A stretch of DNA of 64,000 nucleotides from Dromaius novaehollandiae (taxonomy: Eukaryota; Chordata; Aves; Casuariiformes; Dromaiidae): positions 38,886,404 through 38,950,403 of the forward strand of contig NC_088103.1 in NCBI RefSeq assembly GCF_036370855.1, given 5' to 3'. Numbering within the stretch: position 1 is the stretch's first letter; each line of letters opens with the position of its first letter. Positions 24,421-52,670 of the stretch are shown here, in pieces. Made by a program: the position numbers and the translations under genes. Below the pieces are notes generated by a model. That model saw nothing but the letters and a program-made list of their open reading frames with translations, ran no database searches and had not been told where the DNA came from.

Positions 24421-27400
24421 GGAAAACTTGAGCATGACACCAGTAAAGACCTTTCTAAAAAAATTTATATGAGTATCTGCCTGTTTAACACTTAATCTGG
24501 TGAAGTGAAAATAAACCAAAATACATCTCAAAACCTTTCTTAACAGAGATTACAGATGATCTTCAGCATCTTTGTCAAGACAAGATTTCCAGTCTCAGTT
24601 GAAAAGTTACTTAGAAGAGTAAGCTGGCATTTGATGACTTGGACTAGGCAGGCCAGATGCTCTCTTAGAGTAAGCTAGAATTACTGTAAGGATTTTGATG
24701 GAGCTGTCCTGATTTACCAGCCCTTGAAGTCTTGCCCAGTGCCTGTGATGTCTTTACACAGCAAACTAGTTAGTGGTCTGGCAAATCATATGAAAATGCT
24801 CTTCCTATTGCTTCTGGCAAATAGCCTTGACTTAAACTAGTTTTCTAGGTATTCTTGTTTTACCAATAGAAATATGTCCAGTCAACATTTTCAGTATTTC
24901 TTATTTCTCTGGAAGCTCCTTCATATCCTTATAGCTCATTAGTGTTTATCCACTACTGTTTATCCTGTTTTTAAAATTCTATTAACAATGTTCTCCTCTC
25001 TCCAAGACTGTCCTTTTGTTCAGAATTGTAGCTCTGAAGCCACAGAGCCTTGGGGACAGTTAAAGAGCAAGTAGAAGTTCTGAATCAGGGCATTTAAGGC
25101 TTTTAAAATAATCCCAAGAAATGGAACAGTGTAACAGTTAAGAAACACATTTCCTCTTGCATAGTACCTTTTTCTTAAAGGTTCTTTGGAACTGATTTTA
25201 ATAAAAAGAACTATAGCAACCTTATCTTAAACATAGAAGCCTTGGGAAAACATAGAAATGGCTTTCTGTAGAGAGAGGCATAAGGCCATCGGTGTCATTC
25301 AAAATTGCTTGTGATAAAGATAGATCGTTGAATAACTGTGCCAGGGTTTGTGTGCATCTCACCCCTCCCCATTTCCCTTACAAATAGTCCCTGGGCCAGC
25401 CTACATGGGACTGGTGAGGAAGAATCAGAGGAGTTAATATTAGCATTTCCTCTAAGAGCAGGAAAAGCTCTTTGCCCTGTTTGACATGATCTCTAAAAGA
25501 AAAAAAGGGGGGGGGGGGGCGGGGACGATGACAGGGAGGACCTTTATCAGATTTTGCTGTATATTTACCACAGTGGACACCAAATAAGGACAGCTTGGGA
25601 GTTAACAGGTGACGTGGTAGTTGTCTGTCTGAGAAGAAGGGCTAGCTAGTCGTGTTATTTGAAGCTCTTCAATGTGCTAATGTGGCAAACAAAAGGGCAG
25701 GGGAAAGCAACTTTTAACTATAACTTACAGTAGTATGGAAAGAGAGAGAAAGGCATCATTCCTTGTGTTGGGACCAGTGTCTCTGCTAGATAGAGCATTG
25801 CTTTACATCATGTCCAAGAAGTATTGTTAATATTACTCAAGAATAAAAATTCCCACCAGCCGACATCACATCAGACTAGTGATGTGTTTACATCCTGATA
25901 GCTGTCGTAGCCAAATAGCCGTAAGGAGACCTTATCCTCTGACTTGCACAAGACCAGATAGCTGAATAGTGACTTATAAGCTGTAAGGCATTTTAGCCTA
26001 TTTTCAGTTCAAATTTATAATTATTTTCTGTCTAAAAGCAATTCCCCTGATATTTGCAGGCTTAGTTGAGCACAGTTTAGTGTGGAGTGACAAGACTTAC
26101 TATAGTTAATGATTTGTTGTCTGTCTCTGCAGAAAAGCCAAAAAATTGACCTAGGAGCGAGACCAGTAATAAGTAATTGTAGACACACTGCTCTGAGGAA
26201 AAATAGGGACTATTTAGAAAGCTGAACCAACAAAACAAAGTTATCTTTGGGTTTTTTCTGCGTGGGAGACATTTATGGTTGGCTCAAATGTGTGTATTTT
26301 TTTTTCTTTGTAAGTGAACTACAAAGTTCACCTTCAGCTGGGTTTCCCCTTTCAGAATAATCTTTTATTTGCATCCTGTGCTAGAAATGGGAGTTTCCTT
26401 GTGGGTCATATTTCAGGATATTTGTATTTACGCAAGGGTTATAAGAAAGCAGTCACTATGCAGAGCAATGACATGTCGTGTTGCGCTGCAGAAAACGATA
26501 CAGGTAATTTGGAAATGCTTTAAGGGATATTTCTCCCAGACCTTCCACACCATGAACACATTTTGCCTGTAAGTATTAACACAGTGTGTTTGCCTTCTCC
26601 TGGTATTATATTTAAAGCTTTATAATAGCCTACATGTTAATTCATTTGCAGCACTTTATTTGCATTTTGACTGAAGTGGCCTGTTACATTTCAAAAGATT
26701 GAAAGCATTCAAATCTCTTAATGCCTTGCATCAAAAAATCTGAGGGGGGATAATCATGGAATTGTCATTGTCTCTTCTGAATTAGAAGTGATTTAAAAGG
26801 TTGCTTTCCACTGGAGAGAAAAAAAATGATTAAATGTAACAATTAAAAACTTGTTTTCAAAATACAGAGTGAGATCACACAGATGATTAAGAGCCTATTG
26901 TAATCCCAGAGGTTTTTGTTTTTCCACCTGCAGATCTTCACTTTTACTCAAATCTAGGTGAGACTTTTATCCTGTCATGGACTCGTGTAATGTTGTTTTT
27001 GTGACAGATAGATCACTTGCCAGTGGTGATGGCTTTGTCAGTCAAGCTGGGAAGAACGTTACAGTGGCTTTGATTGAAACCCCAGGCGTGTCCCCCTACT
27101 ATTGATGCTAAGAATTGGAAAGCACATTTGAGTTTGTGTGCAGTCACTTCTTTTTTAGGGTGCAGGGTTTTTTTGTCATTTTGTCCTTTTTTCAGTAGGC
27201 AACAGGTGAAAACCCTAGGCAGTAAAGTTTATAGCATAGTTTTGTCACCACATTTGTACAACAAATCTTTCTCCCAAAAAGGGAAAAATGCCAAAGTTTC
27301 CTTAACAAAAAAGTACAGGCAGAAATGCTTTAGAGTTCTCCTGTGGACCTTCATTAGAAAGGGGTCATTGGCATTGGCACCATGGTGTCACCTGGAGCAG

Positions 27401-28740
27401 CAGCCACGGAAGCCTGTAACTTTAGTTGTGTGAGGGAAGCAAAACTTTGTGTAGTGTAACAAACTGTTTCTGACCACTGCTCCTAGCTGTATCATGTTCA
27501 CTTCTGATACTGTGGAGTAAGTCTCCAAAGAAATACAAGCCAAGCAAACCACTCAAATCTCTCAGTTGAGGCAGGGCATTCGGAAAGGAACTAGAGAACA
27601 GCACTGCAGTTCTTCAGGTTTTCCCACACGCTCTGCAGCTTCGTGTAAGCAGGCATGTTAGAGACTGTATAATGTTGCTGTAGCTGACAGACAAGTTGAA
27701 GCCAAGTTATTACAGGGAAAGGATTTGATTTTGCAAGGAATGGGAGATTTACGGTGGGGCAAAAGGAAGTTTTGAAAACTTGTGTTTCCCGCATGGTATT
27801 ACAAATGGACAAAACTTGGTATTGTTGGAAATGTAACTAAATGAGAGAAACTAGATCTGATTTTAAATAAACAAACAACTAATTGTGACATAAAAGAATG
27901 TTGAGTGTGCAAAATGGAGTGCCATACATGCAATTGATAGTCAGGGGTCCAGAGCTCCCATATGAATTGCAAAGAAAAGGCAGTGCAATGGATATCTGGC
28001 TCTGTTATCCAGACACCAAGAGAGTGTTATTTGATAGAAAGCATTGAAAGGCAAATGAACTTAAAAACAGTAATAAAAGTCCATTAACCAAAAACACCTT
28101 TTACCTTCTAAATGTTCTATTTCTGTGTTCTTGCAATTATCAGATCCCACAGACTGCTACTTGCTTATTTTATTAAATGGTTATTTAAGAAAACTTTGGA
28201 GAAGAACATGGTAGTGCATTAGTGTGTTTTGCCTTAATATTAGCCTCTATTTCCATGTCTGCCACAGGCTGGCTCTAAGAAAATAAGCAGGTAATTTCAC
28301 TTCTTCTGAGGGTTATAGTCAGATTCCAGTTTCCCTGGTAAAATTGGAGGGGACGTTCTGAACATAACTGACATAAAAATAGATATTATCTGTTCCCCCA
28401 TCTGTAAAATTGTGATACTAATCCACATCTTAGAGTGCTTTGAAATTTATTGCATCACTGTTTATAAATTGCTGTGAGGGCATTGTATTAAGGGTGCTAC
28501 AGACTTGCAAATTATTAGACATGTAGTTTTATTACTAGATTTTTAAAATATCTTTAGATTTTAAGCTCTTCAGGCCAAGTTATGCCTACTTTATGCAGTT
28601 TCAATCACACTGTGAGGGCGCTGTTAGAAAGATGTATCTGATGCAGTGCTCCTAGGCTGCAGCTGCTGTTTCTAGTGCAAGGAAAGGGACAAAATGAGAC
28701 TCCGTTGGCAGATCTGCTCAGTTCCTGGACAAATCATCCC
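24421..28740. other. Intergenic DNA between CASP7 and PLEKHS1
   Basis: No exon of either neighbour and no other gene is recognised. Contents are a poly(G) run at about 25507-25520, a MIR-like fragment near 28.4 kb and unremarkable AT-rich sequence. The PLEKHS1 promoter and any non-coding first exon should lie in the right part of this stretch or in the AT-rich tract after it, but no TATA box or CpG island could be assigned. Confidence 0.55.
28395..28500 (+). repeat. MIR-like SINE 3' fragment
   Basis: The block 'cccccatctgtaaaattg' followed by 'tgatactaat' and 'ttgctgtgagggcatt' matches the 3' half of MIR/MIR1_Amn-type SINEs ('ccccatctgtaaaatggg', 'gataataat', 'gttgtgaggatt'). Limits are approximate. 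Confidence 0.5.
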
Positions 28741-28960
28741 TTTGAACTCTGTAATTTTATAAATTATATAATTTATCATTTAATTATTACTTAATATAAT
28801 AATGATACACTTACTATTAGAGCATATATAATTTTAATATATAATATAACTTTATATAATGAATTAAATATAGATTTTAATTGTCTTTTATAAGCATTAT
28901 TATAATTTATTACAGATTTTTATCTTTCTATAATTATTTATATATAGATTTATCATCACT
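28741..28960. repeat. AT-rich low-complexity tract upstream of PLEKHS1
   Basis: About 220 bases are almost entirely A and T, built from irregular TATAAT, AATTTA and ATATA words without a fixed period. The tract lies just before the first PLEKHS1 coding exon. Confidence 0.8.
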
Positions 28961-29105
28961 ATGGAAATAAACACTTTTGAGATACTTGTTATTTTCTCAG
29001 GTGACCGTAAGTACAGTAAAATGCAACTCAGCAGGAATCCGAGTGAAAGGAATTAGCCTCAGGGTTTTTGCTCTCTTTATATTCCGTGTGGAAGAAACAA
29101 TCAGG

Positions 29106-44450
<15,345 letters not shown>

Positions 44451-44945
44451 AAAAAGACCTCAGCAATTAAGTGCTAAAGTTCAATGGAAAGAGCAGTGGA
44501 GAAGAATGTAATATGTAGTATATGGATGTAATCTTTACCTTTCAGAGCTGCCAGGCAACTTTTGGTGCTGAAGTACAAAGAATACAGGATGTGGATTTCA
44601 TTTTCGCTTTATGTCCTAATAACTTGTTTTGGGCACAGGAATGGCATGTGTTTGGCCAGGGCGAATAGATTGAACAAAACTTAAGTTTGTTATGTGTTAT
44701 GTTATGTGTTAAACCTTTGTACAATACACACTTTGTACCTCAGTAGAAAGTATTGGTTCACACCTGTGTTTGCCTCTTTACACTGAATTATACTGATTTA
44801 TACTGATCTCCTAATCAGTTAGGGGTGTGCATTTGGGATAAAGACATGTTTTCCCTTGGTCTAACTACAGAAAGGCAAAGGCAAACTGAGACCTGTAATA
44901 CTAGAAGGAAGGTTGATTAATAAAGTGTTGTGTAGTAGTGATTCA
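44451..44945 (+). other. PLEKHS1: PLEKHS1 3' untranslated region with poly(A) signal
   Basis: Non-coding sequence follows the stop. A canonical AATAAA at 44919-44924, followed by the GT-rich stretch GTGTTGTGTAGTAG, marks the likely cleavage region at about 44940. Confidence 0.7.
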
Positions 44946-45569
44946 GTGGGAACTCCTCTTCTGTTATACCTCTCTTACATTACAGCCATGAAAAGACATT
45001 CAAGGGATGATGGGAAAAGGTGCTGGTTGGAAAAAGGGAATGTGTCTAAAGCACCTTTGGATTCTTTGGCAGCTGAACAAAGCCGTAAATGAAAAATGAA
45101 TGAACAGGAGTGTTTGGGAGAGTGCAGAGCTGGCCTGCTCTGGGAAAGTGTTATTGATCAAGAAAACAGGGAAAAACAGAGAAATGATGAATATGAAGGC
45201 ATGTGCACACAGCCCAATGCAAACAGAGTTCACTGAAAGATTTTTTATTCTACCAGATACTACCATGAGGATGTCCCAGATACAGTGGCATTTCCAGAAC
45301 AAGTGTTTATATGTTTCCCAAACAAAGATGTTCCCTGTAAATATGTAAATTTTTGTTTGTGAATGTGCCTTGCTTCCATTAGTATCATAGAAACATGACT
45401 GATTTTCAGTTAATGTCATACCAAAATGTGTTGGTGCTTGGTATGGACATCTGCAGGGGTGCCTTTAGTAGTTGCCAAAAGGAAGTCTTGTCCAGGACTA
45501 TAGTGACCGCTGATGCTTACAGAAACACAGTGTAATATAGATTGCATGCAGAACACATACCTATTCTCT

Positions 45570-45635
45570 ATATGGATATATACACATTTGTATATATGTG
45601 TGCATGCGTGTGTTTACATACATAGATATATTTCT
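45570..45635. repeat. TA/TG-rich simple repeat
   Basis: Imperfect alternating TATATA, TGTGTG and ATACAT units form a simple repeat. Confidence 0.7.
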
Positions 45636-46439
45636 GTAAGATAGACTGGATTAATATACAATGATGGGCCAACAAACCAAATCACCATCATATCTGAGAA
45701 CAGATCATTTTATTTTGCCAGATACAGCCGAGATAACTGCTGGTTTTACCAGCATAATTGCATAGTGTTACTAATGTTAGCAGATTTGTATAAGCTTTGA
45801 TCAAGGTTGATTTGGTCCAAAGACCTTTGTCCAGATGCCAGTTGAATTAGATGGACCAAATCAGATACTAATGTAAGAAACCGTTCTTATTAAAATCAGT
45901 GATGGTGCCACTTACTCTAGTAGTAAATTTGACAAATGTGATTTGTATCCTTGCTTTAAAATTCCATCTCAGCTTTTTCTTTTTTTTTCTTTACAAGATG
46001 TTACTTAGCCAAAGATGAAAACAGCATTAGTAACTTGAAACAAACAAAAATGTTGGTGTAATCAATTCAAATTGAACTCGCCTCCTATTCAAAAGATTAA
46101 TTTCCACACTGAATGTTTCCACAGCCTCTCTTTTCTTCATAAGAAAGAGTGCTTGTGATGTGCTTATTTCTAAAGGTGGGAAGGGATCACTTTTTCATAT
46201 TTCTGTTTCAGTCGTGTTCAAAGGCCCTTTTGTGCTGAATTCTGCATAAAGACAGAGGGAGACACGGGTTATAGAACAACGGAGACTGAAAATGGAAGAA
46301 AAGACATTTCTTAAAAGCTCTCCTCCAAAGTTGCTACAGGAGTCCTTTGCCCTGGACTGTCTCTTTGAGCACAACAAATCCCTTGCTGTCTAAGGAGTCT
46401 CTGACTCCTGGGATGACTAAGCCATAGCCAGATAAGGCT

Positions 46440-46690
46440 TGTCCAGCTCTGTAACTATGTCAGCCTTTTAGGACAGTCCTTCAGGCCTGAATCCTATAAT
46501 CACAAATCATCCAGCTCAAGAGTACCCACTGAGGATGTCTCCCTCAGCTGTTCCTGCTAAATGTTCACCTAAACCCTTCTTAAGAACTCTGGAACAGGAA
46601 ACCCTGCTCTGTTGTTCCAAGACTCATCCATCTGTATGATTAGGAAGTTCTTTCTAATATTTATCCTAGATCATCTTTTCTGAAAATGAA
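46440..46690. mobile_element. Old CR1/L3-like LINE 3' fragment
   Basis: The run 'tgttccaagactcatccat...gattaggaagttctttctaatatttatcctaga' resembles the conserved 3' end of CR1/L3 retrotransposons, whose consensus contains 'aagttcttcctaatatctaacctaaat'. It is heavily diverged and has no open reading frame. Orientation and limits are approximate. Confidence 0.6.
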
Positions 46691-48834
46691 CTTGATTTTT
46701 TTCTTGTCCTGTTTTTGGTGAACGTGGGGAATGCTTGATCTCCATTGTCTCTAGAGAAATCTTCATTCTGGAAGATGGTTTTTCTGCTTGTTCTTCAATC
46801 TCTTTTCTAGAGCAACCATCCCCAATTCCATCTACTTTTTTAGATATTTCCTGAGAAAGGTCATATGCCACTGAACTGCAACACAAAGTACTTTGTTTTT
46901 CCAGTTATGGATGAACAAAGGAGGTGAGACAGTCTTAAAGCAATTTCTTGACATTTCATAGAGAAACATTTCCAAAAAGAGATGAGCTAGCAAAGAAACT
47001 GTGAACCGTGCATGGTGGTGAGTGGAAAGTCCCTAGTGGAACCTGGGGGAACCTGGCCTCCTTGCTGTTGACGCAGAAATTGAGCAATGCACACTGCACC
47101 TTATAACCAAGGAAGAATGTTGCTTTTGGGCAAAAATATGGTTTGGCCAAATCTATCAAGCACAGGGTAATTCCAGAATGCTTCAAGAAACTGGGGGATT
47201 GTTTCAGTATTTCTGGAAATAGTCACTGAGGTGTTACTTCATTATGTCAGTTTGCACAGCAATAGATGCACATAATTAATGTTACATATTGTCTGATTTA
47301 CTGTTCACAGACTTGTTAGATATAAAATATGGAAGTGACATCTGTACAGTAAATTCTGGTAGGGTATATGAAATTGTCCACCCACATATGATTAATAAAT
47401 TTACCACACATTGTGTATTCCCCTGATTACATCCCTTTCTCCTAAAACAGTCCCTCCTCAGCCTCCAAAGATTACCTGTAGCTTTCAAGGAACCAATAGC
47501 TGAGGCACCAAGCAACCCTTTATAAAAATTTAACCTGCTACCCTTTAATAAGGAAGATCAACCTGCTTCTGAAATATTTTTTTCCTAATATGAAAATTTT
47601 ATCTTTGGCATTTGTAGATTGATGATCATCATGCCTTAGAGAGAGAATTTGTCCCAGGGTGCTTCTAGAAACAGCGGCAAAGGGAGGTACTTACATGCAT
47701 AGTATTACCCAGTGCTCTCTTTTAGCCCCAGAAGATCCCAAGATAATGCCAAGTGATTAACTAAACATTAACATGCTCCTCACTAACTATATTTTATTTC
47801 CTGTCATTAAATACAGCCAATGCCTTTAGGTTGTTTCTCTGGCTGTTAATTCATGGCACATTCTCATGCTGCACTCACTCACCATTGGCTACTAACTTTT
47901 CCCCCTGAAGTCCCTAATATCAATCATGCTCTACCACTCTAACACCCTTCATCAGCAGGAAAATGGCAATCGTCCAGGAGAAAAGCAAGTCCCAGAACAG
48001 AGAGAATGTAATGGGAAGAAAAGGTCTCCAAACTAATGTGATACCACTGAAGCCAAATACAATAAAAAGCCCATTGCACAGCAATTACCAAACAGGCCAC
48101 ACAGCCGCAGTACTTCCTCTTGGGGGCCACACCACTGAGAATTAGAGCCATATATTCATCAGAGAGGAAATAAATCCTGCAAGAGAACAAGTCCAGCTGG
48201 GGAAGGGAGTCTGTGCTAGCTGCGTCCATCCCGAACCTAGCTACCAACAGGCTCTGCCTAGTGCTTGGGACTGGGTGTTGTTTAGAGTCCATCCAACCTG
48301 GGATACCCAACCAGAGATGCTGCAAAGTGGCTGGACTTTCAGCAGGTGGAAGCAGTAAAGGAGAGTGATATTATCTCCAATACCAGAGAGAAAATGGAGC
48401 AATGGTGAACTAGGGACACCAGGCAGTGTTCTGTTTCGCCCCAGACTTTTCAGATGACCTCAAGAGAGCCATTTCCTTGCACTCCCTCAGTAGAATTCAA
48501 AAAGTGACTTCACACACATTTGCATCGTGCTGTCACTTACAATGAATGCCATCTCCCCCATCACGTCCAACAGAATTAGCCATTTTCACTCCCAGAACAT
48601 CTGCTAAAAGGTGGAAGCACAGGTTGGGGGGGGTCATCAGTGCCTGTCCTGTGCTATGAAGAGGTGCTGATGTTCAGTGCTTAAAGAAAATTCAACCTTA
48701 GTGTAGAAAAGTAGCTTATGCTCAGGTGCCCATCGGACAGCACCTTCATGAGTGAACATTAGGTGATGCTCCCACTTCTCTGCAGGGAACTGACTCATCC
48801 ATGGCGTGTGCTGCTTGCAGAGAGCAGCACCAAA

Positions 48835-48870
48835 CAGTATCAAGGGAATAGCCAGTATCAAGGGAATTCT
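48835..48870. repeat. Two-copy 18-base tandem duplication
   Basis: CAGTATCAAGGGAAT plus three bases occurs twice in a row, with the second copy differing only at its end. Confidence 0.8.
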
Positions 48871-51500
48871 CAGCTGAATGGATTCTGCAAGTACTTCAGC
48901 CCTATTATCAGCTCTATTTGCAACGGTACATCCTTGCTGGTGCTCCTTTTATCAGGGCAGGGGCTAGAAAGAGTGTTGCATTCTAGCAGAAAGTCTTAGC
49001 CACAGGACAATCCACCTTCAGGTCTGGGGATCTGACAGGGTAATCTTAGATGTGCTGTGGGCTTTTTTTGGTTGGTTTCCCAGGGAAGAACAGCCATCCC
49101 ACAACTATGCCTGTCTGTAGCTACCCACTTCCCTTTTGCAGGCTGGCCAGCAGGTTGTTGCAAAGAACTTGGAACATGTGAGGCAGTTCCTGGAAATGCC
49201 ACTGGAATTTCAAATGTTGCCGTTGGCCCCTTATCACTTTCTAATTTATTGCATCATTTCAAGAAAATGAGAGGTTGGCCAAGGTTAATCCAAATCTTTC
49301 ATTCAGCAAAAACATCTTAAGAGAAATCCCATCTCTGCACTCTGCAACACGAAGATGGTCAGCAGCCAGGAGCTATTTCCTTGCTACCAGCAGCTGCTCA
49401 GTGACTCAGCCTTCCCACTTCGAAGTCACAGCAGGGCCAGCTCTTTGGTAGGTACAGAGCACTTAAGCTCCTCGGCAGCCCCTACTGATCAGTCCTGGGG
49501 AAGCTGAATATTTGACACCAGGACACAATTTGCCAAAATAACCTCATTTATATTCTAAATGTCCTTGAACTGATTAGATGCCCTGAAGGCTTTCTGGCCT
49601 TCTTGTCCACATATTTGCCCCTCTTCTATCTTATTTGATGTCCAAAGCCATTCTTCACAGAAGTCATTTTGCTTCCAAGCAAATGTTCTTGTGCTCTTTT
49701 TTCTAAGAATGAAGGTGAGCGCTGGTAGTGCAACATTTCTGAGAAAGTCCCAGTAGTGGGAGGGTAGCTAGGAAGGTGGACAATGATAGAGTGAAAGGGA
49801 AACTGAGTCACAAATAGCTATAGACAGCAAGAGGGACAGTGGGTAGGGGGAAAATGAAGTCAAAGCCTGTAAAATCAAAGTACTCTGCTGTACGTAAGTA
49901 AGTTTGTTTTTGATATATTCAATGATTTGAAATAAATCAGTTTAAGGTTATCCCTAGCATCAGGCTAGTGGCAGTACCTGCTCTTCAAGGCCAGCTGAAG
50001 CATTGAAATAACTCAAAATAAATATGTGTCCAGTCTCTCTGGCACTGTGGTGAAACACTGCGAAAAACAACAGCCCCATGGTCCTGGCACCCTGAGAGTT
50101 TCCATTCATTTTTATTTGTCTTGTTTAACTAACTCCTGCAAGTGGAATTCACTGCTGCTGATGAAGATCAAGATGCTAGGAATAGTCCAGGGATATTTCG
50201 ACATTGCAGGCAAGGAGACAGAAGGATAACGTAACAGAATGTACCCATGCAGAACTGAATCAATAAGCAACTGTCATATCTAAGGGCTATTGAACAAGTC
50301 AGCTGGCAACTAAGCAAGTGCAGAACCTCTGGGAATAAATTCCTTATAATAATCCAATTATTATTAAGTGCTAGCAGGATTGCTCCTGCCAACCACAGAC
50401 ACCCTTACAGGTTTGAGACACCAAGTATGCCCTAGATGAGATAAGGGTATCTATACTTTGTCCCTGGGGCCAGAGATAACTGCTGTCTTCCCAGGGTGTG
50501 CACCTGCAGGAGTGGACTGCCACCTCCCCAGCCCCTGTGCCACCGGTAGGTAGTAGTCACTGGTCTTCTCCCTTATATGGGCCAGGGAACACACACTGCT
50601 TCTTCCTCAGGATCTATGGCTCATGTATTATGAAGCCCAAGAAAAGTAAAGTAAAAGAAAGTAGTGGCGCCAACGTGTAACATGTACCTGAGGGCATGAG
50701 CTGAGCCATAGCTCTTCATCTCAGTAACCAGCCGTCCTCAGTCACTGGCTGCTGTTTGCCGTTACCTGCTCCCAGTGCTTTCGGAGGAACAGCCTAGGGC
50801 TGTGGCCAAATGTATTGAAGACGAAGGTAAGATATTTATTGCCCCAGCAGGCACAGGAGTCAGGCTGCTTGTTTGGAGGAACATCCTGGGAACAAAACAG
50901 TAGGCACCAAACTGGGAGATGAGAGCCCAAACATCTGCTAGCTTTGATTGAAAAGTCACTGAGCATCCAGTTCTGTTGCTGTGTAATCACTGAAATTTCC
51001 CTAATTGATTAAGCATTACATTTTATGGCTGGTGCAGTGTGCAACTCTCTCAAATCTTCATTTGCTCCTGCAAGCTCTGCCACTATCATATTCGTTACAG
51101 ATGCACACAGAGTCCTTCATTTCCTTTTCTGGACTTTCTCTTCTGCGCATTAAGCTCCTTCTGCATGCACTGTCTGCCTTCGGATTGGACTCCAATTTAC
51201 ACACTAGTATCTCCAGCTGCAATTAATACTGCTCAAAGGATTAAAAAGGAGAGAGAAAAAAAGAAGAAAGAAAATGAGTTGGCAACAGAATGAAATGACT
51301 TGATTATAATGATTTAGTGGATGAGCTGTTTTATGAGCTTACCGTCCCTGCTGGTGTTCCCCAGGTTCTTCCATGGACCTTTTGATTTCATTCATGAGTG
51401 AGAGCAGATCACTGATGGCTCCTTGCAGGTTTGTATATGACAGAAGTGATATAAATCAGGCAGCAATAGCAGTAGAGCAGATAACAGCCATCTCTTTGGT

Positions 51501-52670
51501 TGTGTTTGGTGTGTATCTCAGGAGATCATTAACGTGGTCCGTTGGATTTCACAAGCTGGCCTGTGCGGGGCCCCCACAAAGCCGGTGACACAAGAGGGGC
51601 TGCTGGATCCCAGACCGTCCGTCCCTCTGGAGCGGGGAAGTTCACAGCAGGTTCCTGCTTTGGTTCTACAGGTGGGATGTCGCCTGCTGTGCTTTCTGCC
51701 AGGGCCCTGTCAGCACACAGCAGGTAGGTTTAGAAATGCCACCAGAGTATGTCAGAGGGAGCAAGCATACACTGAAAAACACAGCCCAGGTGGCTGGAGG
51801 GGGTGGCGGGGGTGCTGGTGTGGGCACCGCTGCGGGGACGCTGCGGACCCACAGCTCCCACTGACGGCAGCTCCACGGAGCCGTGCACTGGATGTCTCCC
51901 GCTTTGCCGCGCACTTTTCTAGCCATGCACAGCCCTTTGCCGAATGAGTGTGGGGGTAACGTTACTCTTCCCACTCCCGTGGGCTGCCCACCCAGCCCCT
52001 CGCCATTAATCTGTCAGGATAGCTTGGAAAGCTGGTCGCCACCTGAGGCGCTACCTCTGAGCGTCCTGTTGTACCAGCCTCTCCCCTCTCCCTTCGGCAC
52101 CTTTTCTTCTTCGTCAGAAACGGAGGGCTTTACAGTGGCAATAGCTTGTTGTCGTAGGGCAGAAAACCAGGGACTTTTATGCACTGCTGGGAATGTTTGT
52201 CAGGGCCCTGCAGGCACCTGCAGCTCTCCTGCCCCTGCCCCTGCCCCCCGGGCCTACCCCCTGCCCAGCCCTGGCCTTGTTTCAGCCCAGCCCAGGGCTG
52301 GGGCTGCCCCAGCTGCCCCACTCCTGTGGGGCAGCAGGACAGGCCCTGGCGGTGAGGCCCAGCCCTGCCCCACGGGCACCCCCAGCCCATGCGGCACCCT
52401 GACAGCATTCTCTGTACCAGCTTGTCTGAGCTGCTGTTGTCAGTTTTAATCACAGCATTTCTCCTCCAGCTCACTGGCTGGCCGTTCCTTGGCAGCGTGA
52501 GCTGCGGCTGTCTCTTGCCCCAGAGCAGGGCATGCTAAAGCACTCTGCTGCTGCTAAGCAAGAGGCAGTGCCTTCTCCCTGCTTAACCACGGCATCCCCC
52601 TCGGGCACTCTGCAGTTTGCCTGCTGCTCCTGAGGACAAGGCTGCAACAGCAAGCTGTGCCTCCTTCCAG
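51501..52670. other. GC-rich, C/CCTG-rich island in the intergenic region
   Basis: Base composition changes sharply to GC-rich here. The left part (about 51540-52120) carries scattered CpGs. The right part (about 52200-52400) is dominated by CCCTG/CCCCAGC words. Overlapping long open frames on both strands, the largest 51883-52449 (+) of 188 codons, are rich in Pro, Ala and Ser, as chance frames in C-rich DNA are. They have no recognised domain. It could be a non-coding RNA promoter, a GC-rich minisatellite-like region or an unannotated exon. Confidence 0.6.

Larger units (their letters stand above)
44946..51500. other. Intergenic DNA between PLEKHS1 and DCLRE1A, left part
   Basis: No gene is recognised. 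It holds a TA/TG simple repeat near 45.6 kb, a CR1/L3-like remnant at about 46.44-46.69 kb and a short tandem duplication at 48835. The longer open frames (for example 45000-45419 and 47939-48325 on the minus strand) show no domain, no homology I recognise and no supporting signals. Confidence 0.55.

Noticed and set aside
28977-29105. N-terminal extension of PLEKHS1 from an upstream in-frame ATG
   Set aside because: An acceptor-like site at about 28999 would cut this ATG off, the context at 29106 is better, and the expected N-terminus is short.
45000-45419. 139-codon minus-strand frame
   Set aside because: Hydrophobic, Phe/Ile-rich translation of T-rich DNA; no recognised family and a competing plus-strand frame.
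47939-48325. 128-codon minus-strand frame
   Set aside because: No domain or homology recognised; single frame with no neighbouring exons or signals.
51883-52449. 188-codon open frame on the plus strand
   Set aside because: Pro/Ala/Ser-rich translation, overlapped by long frames on the other strand and other phases; typical of C-rich DNA. No domain, no splice or promoter support.
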